A stretch of 64,000 nt of DNA from an uncultured Rhodospirillaceae bacterium. GTDB taxonomy: Bacteria > Pseudomonadota > Alphaproteobacteria > Azospirillales > Azospirillaceae. Of the stretch, positions 41,864 to 50,098 are shown piece by piece. Every line of letters begins with the position of its first letter. Position 1 is the stretch's first letter. The translations under genes and the position numbers were made by a program. Below the pieces are notes generated by a model that did no database searches, was not told the origin of the DNA, and worked only from the letters and a program-made list of their open reading frames with translations. The stretch is taken from NCBI GenBank assembly GCA_937927415.1, contig CALBDS010000045.1:1-64000 (forward strand), read 5' to 3'.

Positions 41864-43840
41864 TCACCCCCCGCTGACGCTGGCGCGCACCACCCCCACC
41901 ACCGTCCGGCTGAGGGCGTCCACGCTGGCCGCCACCTCGGCGGAGGCGCTGCGCACGGCGTCGGCGTGGGCGCCGGTGCGCGCCGCTTCGTCCGACACGG
42001 CGGTGATGCGGGCGGAAACCTCCTGCGCGGCGGCGGCGGTCTGGGCCACGTTGCGGGTGATGTCGCGGGTGGCGGTGCTCTGCTGTTCCACCGCCCCGGC
42101 GATGGTGGCCGACACCTGGCTGATGGCGCCGATCAGGTCGCCGATGCCGTTCACCTCCGCCACCGCATCCCGGGTCACGCCCTGGATCTGCGCGATGAGG
42201 CGGGAGATTTCCTCGGTCGAGCGGGCGGTCTGACCGGCAAGGTTCTTCACCTCTCCGGCCACCACGGCGAATCCCTTTCCCGCTTCCCCCGCGCGGGCCG
42301 CTTCGATGGTGGCGTTGAGCGCCAGCAGGTTGGTCCGGGACGCGATGTCGGTGATGAGGGCCGCCACATCGTCGATGGTGGCGACGGCGGCGGACAGAGA
42401 GCGGATGGTGTCACGGGCCGTTTCGCTGCGGGCCACGGTGTCCTGGGTCACCCGCTGGGCCTGGGCCACCTGTGTGGCGATTTCGCCGATGGCCGCGGCG
42501 AGCTGTTCCGACGCCGCGGCCACCGCCTGGGCGCTGGCATGGGCCTGACCGGCCGCCGCGGCAACGCTGTTGGCGTCGCCGCTCACCGCCTGGGCCGACC
42601 GGGCCATGCTGTCGGCATCCTGCGCCATCGTGCCGGTGCGGGCGGCGACCTGACCGGCGGCGGTGCGGGTTTCCCGTTCCACCGTCTCGGCCATGGCCTG
42701 CAGGGCGCGGGTTTTTTCCGCCGCGGCCTCGCGGTCCAGGTGCAGCCGTTCCTGGCGCAGCCGCTCGGCTTCGCGGGCGTTGTCGCGGAAGACCCGCACG
42801 GCTTCGGCCATCCGCCCGATCTCGTCGCGGCGGCCGGTTTCGGGGATAGGGGTGTCGAGGGCGCCGTCGGCCAGCGCGCGCATGGCCTGGGTCATGCGGT
42901 GGATAGGACCGGCAACGGCGATGCCGATCAGCAGGCCCGCCGCTCCCGTAACCAGGGTCACCGCCAGCACCGTCACGATCATGCGGGCGAAGGTGTCGCC
43001 GCGGCTGGTGTCCATGGCGGCGTCGGCCTCGGCGCTCAGACGGTTCAGCCGTTCCACCGCGCGGGTGAACAGCGGGTCGATGGCGGCCCCCTGGCGCCGC
43101 ACCTCCTCCTTCTGCTCGGCAAGCCGCAGGTGGGCACCGGCGAAGGCGTCGAACGCCGTCCGGTAGCGCCCGGCCAGGGCGGACAGGGCGTCCCGGTCCT
43201 CCGCCGTCAGGGCGGCGGCGGCCAGCCGTTCCCGGAAGACCGCCACCCGCTGGCCCAACTGGTCGCGGTAGGCGGGATCGGAGCGCAGCATCAGGTCCTT
43301 TTCATGGCGGCGCATTTGCAGCATCAGCACCTTCAGCCCCAGCAGGCCGGCATCGCCGGGGGCCTGTTCCAGCGCGCCGTCCAGCCGCCTTTCCACGTCG
43401 TGAACCGCCTGACGCAGGGCGCCCTGCAGCCCTTCCTTCTCGCTCAGGCCCAGATCGCGCAGGGTTTCCATCACCGCCGTGGTGCGGCGGTCCCAATCGG
43501 CGAGGGCGGCCGTCAGCGCGGCGATGTCCGGGTCGCCGGGCAACCGGCGCGCCAGGGTGTCCAGGGTCCGTTGCGCCGAGGCCATCCGGCCGGCACGGGC
43601 GGCCAGCGCCTGGGGATCACGGGAATCAAAGAAAATATTGGTCTGGATCTTGGCGTTCAGCACCGCGTGCTGGGCGTCGGCAATGGCGTCGGCGGTGGCC
43701 GCCTGCGTCCGCATCGCCTGATAGAGCCTGTCTTGAGTGTTGGTTGATGTCCAATATAGAGTAAATACGATCAGCATTCCCGCGATTGAGGCAAATGATA
43801 GGAAGAGAAGGCGGAACCGTATCGGCAGATTGTTCAGCAT
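41864..43840 (-). CDS. Methyl-accepting chemotaxis protein, helical-bundle (HBM/4HB-like) sensor
   Basis: A 658-residue chemoreceptor. A signal-anchor helix (LLFLSFASIAGMLIVFTLYW) is followed by a long all-helical periplasmic region (about residues 35-300, heptad-like, without Cache strands), as in four-helix or helical bimodular sensor domains. A second membrane helix (VTLVTGAAGLLIGIAVAGP), HAMP and a signalling domain follow, with tip TNLLALNATIEAARAGEAGK. Ligand unknown. ATG 43840 (MLNNLPIRF) is preferred, with GGGGGC upstream; ATG 43864 is possible. Divergent from the GT41 gene across an AT-rich 208-bp gap. Confidence 0.9.
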   Translation of the reverse strand: MLNNLPIRFRLLFLSFASIAGMLIVFTLYWTSTNTQDRLYQAMRTQAATADAIADAQHAVLNAKIQTNIFFDSRDPQALAARAGRMASAQRTLDTLARRLPGDPDIAALTAALADWDRRTTAVMETLRDLGLSEKEGLQGALRQAVHDVERRLDGALEQAPGDAGLLGLKVLMLQMRRHEKDLMLRSDPAYRDQLGQRVAVFRERLAAAALTAEDRDALSALAGRYRTAFDAFAGAHLRLAEQKEEVRRQGAAIDPLFTRAVERLNRLSAEADAAMDTSRGDTFARMIVTVLAVTLVTGAAGLLIGIAVAGPIHRMTQAMRALADGALDTPIPETGRRDEIGRMAEAVRVFRDNAREAERLRQERLHLDREAAAEKTRALQAMAETVERETRTAAGQVAARTGTMAQDADSMARSAQAVSGDANSVAAAAGQAHASAQAVAAASEQLAAAIGEIATQVAQAQRVTQDTVARSETARDTIRSLSAAVATIDDVAALITDIASRTNLLALNATIEAARAGEAGKGFAVVAGEVKNLAGQTARSTEEISRLIAQIQGVTRDAVAEVNGIGDLIGAISQVSATIAGAVEQQSTATRDITRNVAQTAAAAQEVSARITAVSDEAARTGAHADAVRSASAEVAASVDALSRTVVGVVRASVSGG

Positions 43841-44048
43841 CGTGTTTTGCCCCCAAGTGCCCATTGCAGGAATATGACATTTATATTTCTGTTTTATTAC
43901 GCACTCTCTCTGTGGGTATTCTTGACGGAATTTTAGAAAAACCGTCAATTCCTTTTGCGCGGAAGTCGGGTGTTTTGCGTGCCGGTGTATGGCTTGCGCC
44001 GCGGTGGGGCGGGGGTCATGATCCCCCGGCAACAAGGGGGGAATGGCG
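43841..44048. promoter_or_regulatory. Divergent AT-rich promoter region between a chemoreceptor and the GT41 gene
   Basis: This gap is AT-richer than both neighbours and contains an inverted repeat TTGACGG/CCGTCAA (43922-43928 with 43942-43948) around an A/T-rich loop. It is likely where both divergent transcripts start. No specific sigma factor box was identified. Confidence 0.35.
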
Positions 44049-46304
44049 ATGGCGACCGTGGGGTCGGCGGGGAACCGGCGTGCTCTGGTGCTCGATCCGT
44101 CATCGGCGGCGGCGCTGGCGGGGTGGGCCGATGCCCTGTACGACGGGGGGCGGCCGGGGCTGGCGGCGGGGTGGTACGGGCGGGCGCTGGCGCTGAACCC
44201 GGCGGATCCCGTGGCGGCGTTCAACCGCGCGGCGGCGCTGGCCGATGCCGGGCGGACGGCGGCGGCGCTGGCCGGCTTCGCCGCCGTGGTGCGGATGGCC
44301 CCGCTGCTGGTTCCGGCCCACGAACGGCTGGCCGGGCTGCGGCTGGCCGGGGGCGACCACGCCGGGGCGGCGGCGGCTCTGCGCCCGCTGCTGGCGCTGG
44401 TGCCGGGGCACGCGGGCGCGGTCAAGGCCCTGGCCTCGGCTCCCGGCGGGGCGGACGGGCCGTGGCTGGCGCGCAGCATCGCCCTGACGCCGCTGGACGC
44501 CGATGGGGCGCAGGCGTTGGGAACCGCCCGGCATGGGCGGGGGGACCGGGCGGGGGCCGAGCGCGCCTACCGCACCGCGCTGGCGGTGGATCCGGCCTTG
44601 CGGGCGGTGCTGGCCAACATGGGGCTGGCCCTGTCGGAACTGTCGCGGGGGGAAGAAGCGTGGCCGCTGCTGCGCCGCGCCCTGCGGCTGGCGCCGCTCG
44701 ACCCGGTGGCGCTGGTCAACGCCGGGGCGGTGCTGCAGCGGCAGCACCGCCCGGCGGATGCGCAGGCGCTCTACCGCACGGCGCTGGCGCTGGAGCCGGC
44801 GGCCCCGTTGACCTGGGCCGCCATGGGATCGGCACTGCTGGACCGCAACGATTTCACCGCGGCGGCGGTGGTCCTGGCGCGTGCGCTGGCGGTCAGCGAC
44901 GGCGACCGGGGCCGGGACGCCGACGTGTGGTCCAATCTGGGCATTTCCCGCTTTTCCATGGGGGAGCAGGACGGGGCGGAAGCCGCCTTCCGCCGCGCCC
45001 TGGCGCTGGGATCGGGGAACGCCGCCACCCGCTCCAACCTGCTGTTCTGTCTGTGCTTCAACGAGGTGGTGGACCCCCGCACCCTGGCCGAGGAGCATCG
45101 GCGGTTCGAGCGTTTCGCCGCCTCCTATCCGGCGCCGGTGCCGTCGTTCGCCGGGCATGACCGCGATCCCGAACGGCCCTTGCGCATCGGCTATCTGTCG
45201 CCGGATTTCCAGCGGTATCCCGGCCCCGGCTATCACTTCCTGCTGCCGCTGTTCAGCCGGCACGACCGCGGCTGTTTCTCCCTGACCGCCTATTACAACG
45301 ACACGGTGGAGGATGCGGCGACCGCGGCGTTCCGGGAGCACGCCGCCCGCTGGCGTCCGGTGGCCGCCCTGTCCGACGCGGCGCTGGAGGAGCAGATCCG
45401 CGCCGACGCCATCGACATCCTGGTGGATTGCGACGGCCATATGGCGCGCAACCGCATGGGGCTGTTCACCCGCCGCCCGGCACCGGTGCAGGTGAGCTAC
45501 CCGCTCTACCCGTTTTCGACCGGCCTGTCGGCCATGGATTACCGCTTCGCCGATCCCCGTTTCGCGCCCCCCGACCATGACCGGCTGCACAGCGAGGCGC
45601 TGATCCGCCTGCCCGGAACGGTGCTGTGCTACCGCCCTGCGGACTCCACGCTGGCGCCGCCGGAGGCCGCACCGTGGCGGCGGGCAGGGGTGTTCACCTT
45701 CGCCTCCTTCAACAATCTGGCCAAGCTCAACGAATCCACCCTGGACCTGTGGGCGGCGGTGCTGCGGGCGGTGCCGGCGGCGCGGCTGATGCTGAAATGG
45801 CGCGGGCTGACCACCGCCGGAGTCAGCCGCCGGGTGCTGGACGCTTTCGCCGCCCGTGGGGTGGCGGCCGACCGGCTGGTTCTGCGCCCCCCCACCGTGG
45901 ATGCGTACGAGGATTACCGGCTGGTGGATCTGGCGCTGGACCCGGTGTTCACCAACGGCGGCACCACCACCTGCGATGCCCTGTGGATGGGGGTGCCGGT
46001 GCTGTCGCTGGCGGGGGAGGCGCCGATTTCCCGCTGGGGCGCCTCGCTGCTGCCGGCGGTGGGGCTGGGGGAACTGGTGGTGGACGACCCGCGGGCGTAT
46101 CTGGCGCTGGCGGTGCGGGCGGCGGACGATCCGGCCTTTCTTGATGGGCTGCGGGCGGGGTTGCGTGACCGGATGCGGTCGTCCCCCCTGATGGACGAGG
46201 CGGGCTACACGCGGGCGGTGGAGGCGGGATACCGGCAGGCGTGGCGCCGCTGGTGCGCCGGCCAGCGGCCCCAGCCCTTTGCGGTGGAGGACGGAGCGCC
46301 ATGA
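44049..46304 (+). CDS. TPR-repeat SPINDLY/O-GlcNAc-transferase-like protein (GT41)
   Basis: A 751-residue protein: about 10 TPR-like repeats in the first 340 residues (Ala/Leu-rich, e.g. YGRALALNPADPVAAFNRAA), then a GT41 catalytic region (RIGYLSPDFQRYPGPGYHF, DILVDCDGHMARNRMGLFT, RPAPVQVSY, FTFASFNNLAKLNES, FTNGGTTTCDALWMGVPV). GT41 enzymes add GlcNAc or other sugars to proteins. The His usually found in DFxxH (catalytic in human OGT) is Tyr here. The Lys of NNLAK, which binds the donor pyrophosphate, is kept. ATG 44049 lies 7 bases after AAGGGGGG; ATG 44043 is too close. It overlaps the GT9 gene by 4 bp. Confidence 0.88.
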   Translation: MATVGSAGNRRALVLDPSSAAALAGWADALYDGGRPGLAAGWYGRALALNPADPVAAFNRAAALADAGRTAAALAGFAAVVRMAPLLVPAHERLAGLRLAGGDHAGAAAALRPLLALVPGHAGAVKALASAPGGADGPWLARSIALTPLDADGAQALGTARHGRGDRAGAERAYRTALAVDPALRAVLANMGLALSELSRGEEAWPLLRRALRLAPLDPVALVNAGAVLQRQHRPADAQALYRTALALEPAAPLTWAAMGSALLDRNDFTAAAVVLARALAVSDGDRGRDADVWSNLGISRFSMGEQDGAEAAFRRALALGSGNAATRSNLLFCLCFNEVVDPRTLAEEHRRFERFAASYPAPVPSFAGHDRDPERPLRIGYLSPDFQRYPGPGYHFLLPLFSRHDRGCFSLTAYYNDTVEDAATAAFREHAARWRPVAALSDAALEEQIRADAIDILVDCDGHMARNRMGLFTRRPAPVQVSYPLYPFSTGLSAMDYRFADPRFAPPDHDRLHSEALIRLPGTVLCYRPADSTLAPPEAAPWRRAGVFTFASFNNLAKLNESTLDLWAAVLRAVPAARLMLKWRGLTTAGVSRRVLDAFAARGVAADRLVLRPPTVDAYEDYRLVDLALDPVFTNGGTTTCDALWMGVPVLSLAGEAPISRWGASLLPAVGLGELVVDDPRAYLALAVRAADDPAFLDGLRAGLRDRMRSSPLMDEAGYTRAVEAGYRQAWRRWCAGQRPQPFAVEDGAP

Positions 46305-47419
46305 CGGCCATTCCCCCGGTGGGCGGTGCCCGCCGCATTCTGGTGGTGAAGCTGGACGCGGCGGGGGATTTCCTGCTGGCCACACCGTTCCTGCGCGGGC
46401 TGCGCTCCTCCGCCCCCGCCGCGCGCATCGTCCTGGCGGTGCGGGAGGCGGTGGCCGATCTGGCCGCCCCCTGTCCCCATGTGGACGGCGTGGTGGTGGC
46501 TCAGGTGGTGGAGGAGGGGGAGGGGGGGCGTCTGGACGTGCGCGCCGTCACCCCCGGCGCCCGCGCGATGTTCGCCGATGGGTTCCGCCGGGGATTCGAC
46601 CGGGTGCTGGTGCCCCGTTATGATTTCGATGCCCACGGGGCGGCGGCGCTGATCGCCCATGTGCCGGCCAGGGTGCGGCTGGGCTTTGCCGAGGGGGTGA
46701 CCCCGTGGAAGGCGTCGATGAACGCCGGCTTCGACCGCGCCTTCACCCACACGCTGGGGCCGCTGCCCCGGATGCACGAGGTCGAACGGCTGCTGGAACT
46801 GCTGGCCGCGGCGGGCGGCGAGGCCGACGGCATCCACACCGAACTCTACCTGACCCAGCCGGACGTGGACGCGGCGGCGGCCTTGCTGGCGCCTTTGGGC
46901 GGCGGGCCGCTGCTGGCGGTGGCCCCCGGTGCGGCCAGCGAACGGCGGGTTTATCCCGCCCCGTCGCTGGCGGCGGTGGCGGCCGCACTGGCCCGGCGGA
47001 TGGGGGCGGGCATCGCCGTCGTCGGCGGGCCGGAGGATGCCGGCGCCACCGCAGCCCTGGCCCACGCCTTTCCCGGCCCGCTGGTGGATCTGACCGGGCG
47101 CACCGGCCTGCGCACGGCGGCGGCGGTGATCGCGCGGGCCGATGCGCTGCTGGCCATGGATTCGGCCCCGGCCCACATGGCGGCGGCCTGCGGCACGCCG
47201 GTGGCGGTGTTCTCCTGCCACCCCGAAGGGGGTGATCCCGAGCATTTCCACGCCCCCGAACGCTTCCGCCCGTGGGCGCCGCGGGCGCTGGTGCTGCGCC
47301 CGGCCCAGGGACGGGACGGCTGCACCGTGTCGTGCACCGCGGCGGAGGCCCATTGCATCGCCGCCATCCACGCGGCGGATGCCTATGACCGGATCGCCGG
47401 TTTTCTTGGCCTTGGCTGA
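46301..47419 (+). CDS. GT9-family (heptosyltransferase-like) glycosyltransferase
   Basis: A 372-residue protein of glycosyltransferase family 9: N-terminal ILVVKLDAAGDFLLATPFLR (nucleotide-sugar fold start), and C-terminal LLAVAPGAASERRVYPAPSL, GIAVVGGPEDA and ADALLAMDSAPAHMAAACGTPVA, which is the typical GT9 donor site. LPS heptosyltransferases belong here, but the donor and acceptor are not set. Four Cys lie near the end. The ATG overlaps the GT41 stop (ATGA), with GGAGGACGGAG upstream, so the two enzymes probably act in one glycosylation pathway, perhaps on flagellin or a surface protein. Confidence 0.9.
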   Translation: MTAIPPVGGARRILVVKLDAAGDFLLATPFLRGLRSSAPAARIVLAVREAVADLAAPCPHVDGVVVAQVVEEGEGGRLDVRAVTPGARAMFADGFRRGFDRVLVPRYDFDAHGAAALIAHVPARVRLGFAEGVTPWKASMNAGFDRAFTHTLGPLPRMHEVERLLELLAAAGGEADGIHTELYLTQPDVDAAAALLAPLGGGPLLAVAPGAASERRVYPAPSLAAVAAALARRMGAGIAVVGGPEDAGATAALAHAFPGPLVDLTGRTGLRTAAAVIARADALLAMDSAPAHMAAACGTPVAVFSCHPEGGDPEHFHAPERFRPWAPRALVLRPAQGRDGCTVSCTAAEAHCIAAIHAADAYDRIAGFLGLG

Positions 47420-47458
47420 CGGGTATGCTCGCGCCCGCGCAAGAGCGGCGGGGGATGC

Positions 47459-48481
47459 ATGAGCGACGGGAACGGCGTGCGGCTGGGGCTGACGGCGGTG
47501 GTGGTGATGGTGGCCGGCACCGTGCCGCGGGTGGCCACGGTGCGCAGTTGCTTTGCCGTACCGGAAAGCCACCGCCGCCCCGACGATCCGCCGGTCCACC
47601 GCGACGCTCTGCCCGGCGCCCCGTTCGATGCCGGGCGTTTCCGCACCCTGCAGGAGGGGATGCGCGCGGTGGCGGAGGGGCTGACCGGCCTGACCCTGCG
47701 CTATGTGGAACAGCTCTACACCTTCGGCGACCGCTACCGCGACCCCTACGAACTGTTCGGCGACGGCCGGTCGGTGGTGGTGGGGTATCTGGCGCTGGTG
47801 CGCGACGGGCCGCTGGGGGGCGGGGCGTCGTGGCGCGACATCTACGACTGTTTCCCGTGGGAGGATTGGCGCGACGACCGCCCGGCGGTGATCGACGGGG
47901 TGATCCGCCCGGCGCTGGACCGTTGGATCAGGGCGGCCGCCGACGGCGGCACCCGCGCCCGGCGGGAGGAGCGGGCCGCCCTGGCCTTTGCGCTCGACGG
48001 CGACACCTGGGACATGGAACGGGTGCTGGAGCGGTACGAACTGCTCTATGAAGCGGGGCTGGTGGTGGAGGCGTTCCGCGACCGCGCCCTGGAACGGCGT
48101 GTGGTCCCCGCGGGCGATGCCCCGCCGCCGCCGGCCGAGATGCCGCGGGCGCTGGGCCGCCCCATGGCCCGCGACGGGCGGCGCATCCTCGCCACCGCCC
48201 TGGAGCGGCTGCGGGGCAAGCTGAAATACCGCCCGATCGTGTTCGAACTGCTGCCGCCGTCCTTCACGCTCTTTCAATTGCAGCAGGTGGTGGAGGCGTT
48301 GAGCGGCACCCGGCTGCACAAGCAGAACTTCCGCCGCCTCATCATTTCCGGCGGGCTGGTGGAGGCGACCGGGCTGTTCGAAAGCCAGACCGGCGGGCGC
48401 CCGGCGGAACTCTACCGTTACCGCCGCGCTGTCATCCACGAACGCACCAGCGCGCGGGCGATTCCCTCGGCCGAGGGGTGA
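47459..48481 (+). CDS. NrtR-like Nudix-domain transcriptional regulator
   Basis: A 340-residue protein. The C-terminal third has the NrtR winged-helix pattern (LERLRGKLKYRPIVFELLPP, then FTLFQLQQVVEALSGTRLHK and NFRRLIISGGLVEATG). The N-terminal part looks like a Nudix fold (residues 10-200: LTAVVVMVAGTVPRVATVRS, LRYVEQLYTFGDRYRD, VVVGYLALV) but lacks a complete Nudix box (GX5EX7REUXEEXGU). NrtR proteins repress NAD-cofactor genes and sense ADP-ribose. Its target genes are not adjacent. Convergent with the diguanylate cyclase gene; the stops abut. Confidence 0.82.
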   Translation: MSDGNGVRLGLTAVVVMVAGTVPRVATVRSCFAVPESHRRPDDPPVHRDALPGAPFDAGRFRTLQEGMRAVAEGLTGLTLRYVEQLYTFGDRYRDPYELFGDGRSVVVGYLALVRDGPLGGGASWRDIYDCFPWEDWRDDRPAVIDGVIRPALDRWIRAAADGGTRARREERAALAFALDGDTWDMERVLERYELLYEAGLVVEAFRDRALERRVVPAGDAPPPPAEMPRALGRPMARDGRRILATALERLRGKLKYRPIVFELLPPSFTLFQLQQVVEALSGTRLHKQNFRRLIISGGLVEATGLFESQTGGRPAELYRYRRAVIHERTSARAIPSAEG

Positions 48482-49843
48482 TTATTCGGCGATGACCACC
48501 CGGTTGCGGCCCCGGCGCTTGGCCTCGTAAAGGGCCGTGTCGGCGCGGCGGATGGTGTGTTCGTAATCGGGATGGCCGTCGTGCAGCGCCACCCCGACGG
48601 ATGCGGTGATCCGCAGCGGCTGACCGGCCAGGGTGAAGGGGTGTTCCTCCACGATGGCGCGCAGCCGTTCGGCCTTCACCGCGGCCGACGCGGGGTCCAT
48701 CTCCGTCAGCAGGATCAGGAACTCCTCCCCGCCGTAGCGGAACACGAAATCGCCGGCGCGGACGTTGCTGTGCAGCACCTCGGCCATGGCGGTCAGAACG
48801 CTGTCGCCCGCCTGATGTCCGTGGGTGTCGTTGATGGATTTGAAATGGTCGGCGTCGATCAGCAGCACGGCAAAGGGCTTGCCGTGGCGCAGGCTGATGG
48901 TCACCTCGCGCTGGAAGATGGTGGGCATGAACCGGCGGGTCAGCAGCCGGGTCAGCGGGTCGCGGCCCCCTTCGATCTCCAGCGCCTTCTCGATCACCGC
49001 CCCCAGCAGATAGGCCACCTGGGTCACGTCGTCGTTGAGCGCGCGGACGAAGGTGGCGGCGTCGGCCAGGGCGGTGACGTCTTCCAGCTTGGCGGCGATG
49101 GCGCGGGTGCGCTCGCGGATGGCGTCCAGCTCGGCCACCCGCCCGAAGGTCAACTCCGCCTTGTGGTTGAGCCACAGGCCGAAGTCGCTGGCCTCGATGG
49201 ACGGAATCCCCCCGCCGGTGCGGGTGTAGAGCGCCACCACCGTGTTGCGCAGCCAGTCGAACAGCGACGATTTCAGCCGTTCGCCCTCCAGCGCCAGATT
49301 CTGGCCGCTCATGAACATCTTCAGGGATTGCTGCTGGCGGACATTGCCCAGCAGGTCGCCCAGATAGGCTTCGTGCATGTTGTCGAGCACGGTGTCCAGG
49401 GTTTCGCTGACGAACAGGATCGCCTGGGCCGTCAGGTCGCGGCTGAGGGGGGATGCCTGGATGCGCTGGGACAGATCCCGCTTGATGATGCGCATCCCGG
49501 CGTTGACCAGGGTCAGGGGGATGTTGATGCGCGCGTGGATCAGCCCGACGTGGTAGTTGCGTTCCAGCACCGTGTCGATGGCGGCCCGGCTGCCGTCGTG
49601 GAACACCTCGCGCAGCCAGCGGGCCAGCGACGGGCGCAGCCGGTCATGAACCAGCGCGTGGTTGAGGAAGGGGCTGGCATCGGCCTGCTGCATCAGCACG
49701 GTGTAGAACAGATCCGCGATCGCATCGGCGGATTCGTCGGCGATGCGGGTGACCGTGGCCACGGCTTCGGCATCGGTTTCGATCCACAGGGAAACCAGGG
49801 CTTCGGCGAGGATGGCGGCCTTGCGGTCCTGTTTGGTGTCCAT
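48482..49843 (-). CDS. Globin-coupled diguanylate cyclase (DosC-like)
   Basis: A 453-residue c-di-GMP synthase. The N-terminal part (about 1-160) matches a globin sensor (SLWIETDAEAVATVTRIADE; NYHVGLIHARINIPLTLVNA with His98/His103 as candidate haem ligands). A linker carrying IEASDFGLWLNHKAELTFG follows, a segment also found in E. coli DosC. The GGDEF domain has RYGGEEF (active A-site), an RxxD I-site (RAGD, five residues before), and the DADHFKSINDTHGH start. Oxygen or redox state probably modulates it. The product is cytosolic. ATG 49843 lacks an obvious ribosome site. Convergent with the NrtR-like gene. Confidence 0.9.
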   Translation of the reverse strand: MDTKQDRKAAILAEALVSLWIETDAEAVATVTRIADESADAIADLFYTVLMQQADASPFLNHALVHDRLRPSLARWLREVFHDGSRAAIDTVLERNYHVGLIHARINIPLTLVNAGMRIIKRDLSQRIQASPLSRDLTAQAILFVSETLDTVLDNMHEAYLGDLLGNVRQQQSLKMFMSGQNLALEGERLKSSLFDWLRNTVVALYTRTGGGIPSIEASDFGLWLNHKAELTFGRVAELDAIRERTRAIAAKLEDVTALADAATFVRALNDDVTQVAYLLGAVIEKALEIEGGRDPLTRLLTRRFMPTIFQREVTISLRHGKPFAVLLIDADHFKSINDTHGHQAGDSVLTAMAEVLHSNVRAGDFVFRYGGEEFLILLTEMDPASAAVKAERLRAIVEEHPFTLAGQPLRITASVGVALHDGHPDYEHTIRRADTALYEAKRRGRNRVVIAE

Positions 49844-50098
49844 GATCTTTGGTAAACAAGGGAAAGGCGGTGCCGGGGAGCGGCCCGCGGACTGGTCCGT
49901 GTGCAGACCGTCCGGATGGCTGACGGATCAGGCATACTCTATCGTCCGGCACGATGGGGGGGAAGGGCTTCCGTCCGAATCGGGCAAGAATCGTTTGCCC
50001 GCCCGCAAGGTTGCTGTTGCGTGGGATGCCTGTCGTTTCTTACCCTCGGTACCGGACAGGCGGAGAGCGGAGCCGCTGCAAGGAAGGCGTTCGGCACC

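Noticed and set aside
44100..46385. A 761-codon minus-strand frame opposite the GT41 gene
   Set aside because: Arg/Pro/Gln-rich shadow of a well-supported gene, with no domains or ribosome site.
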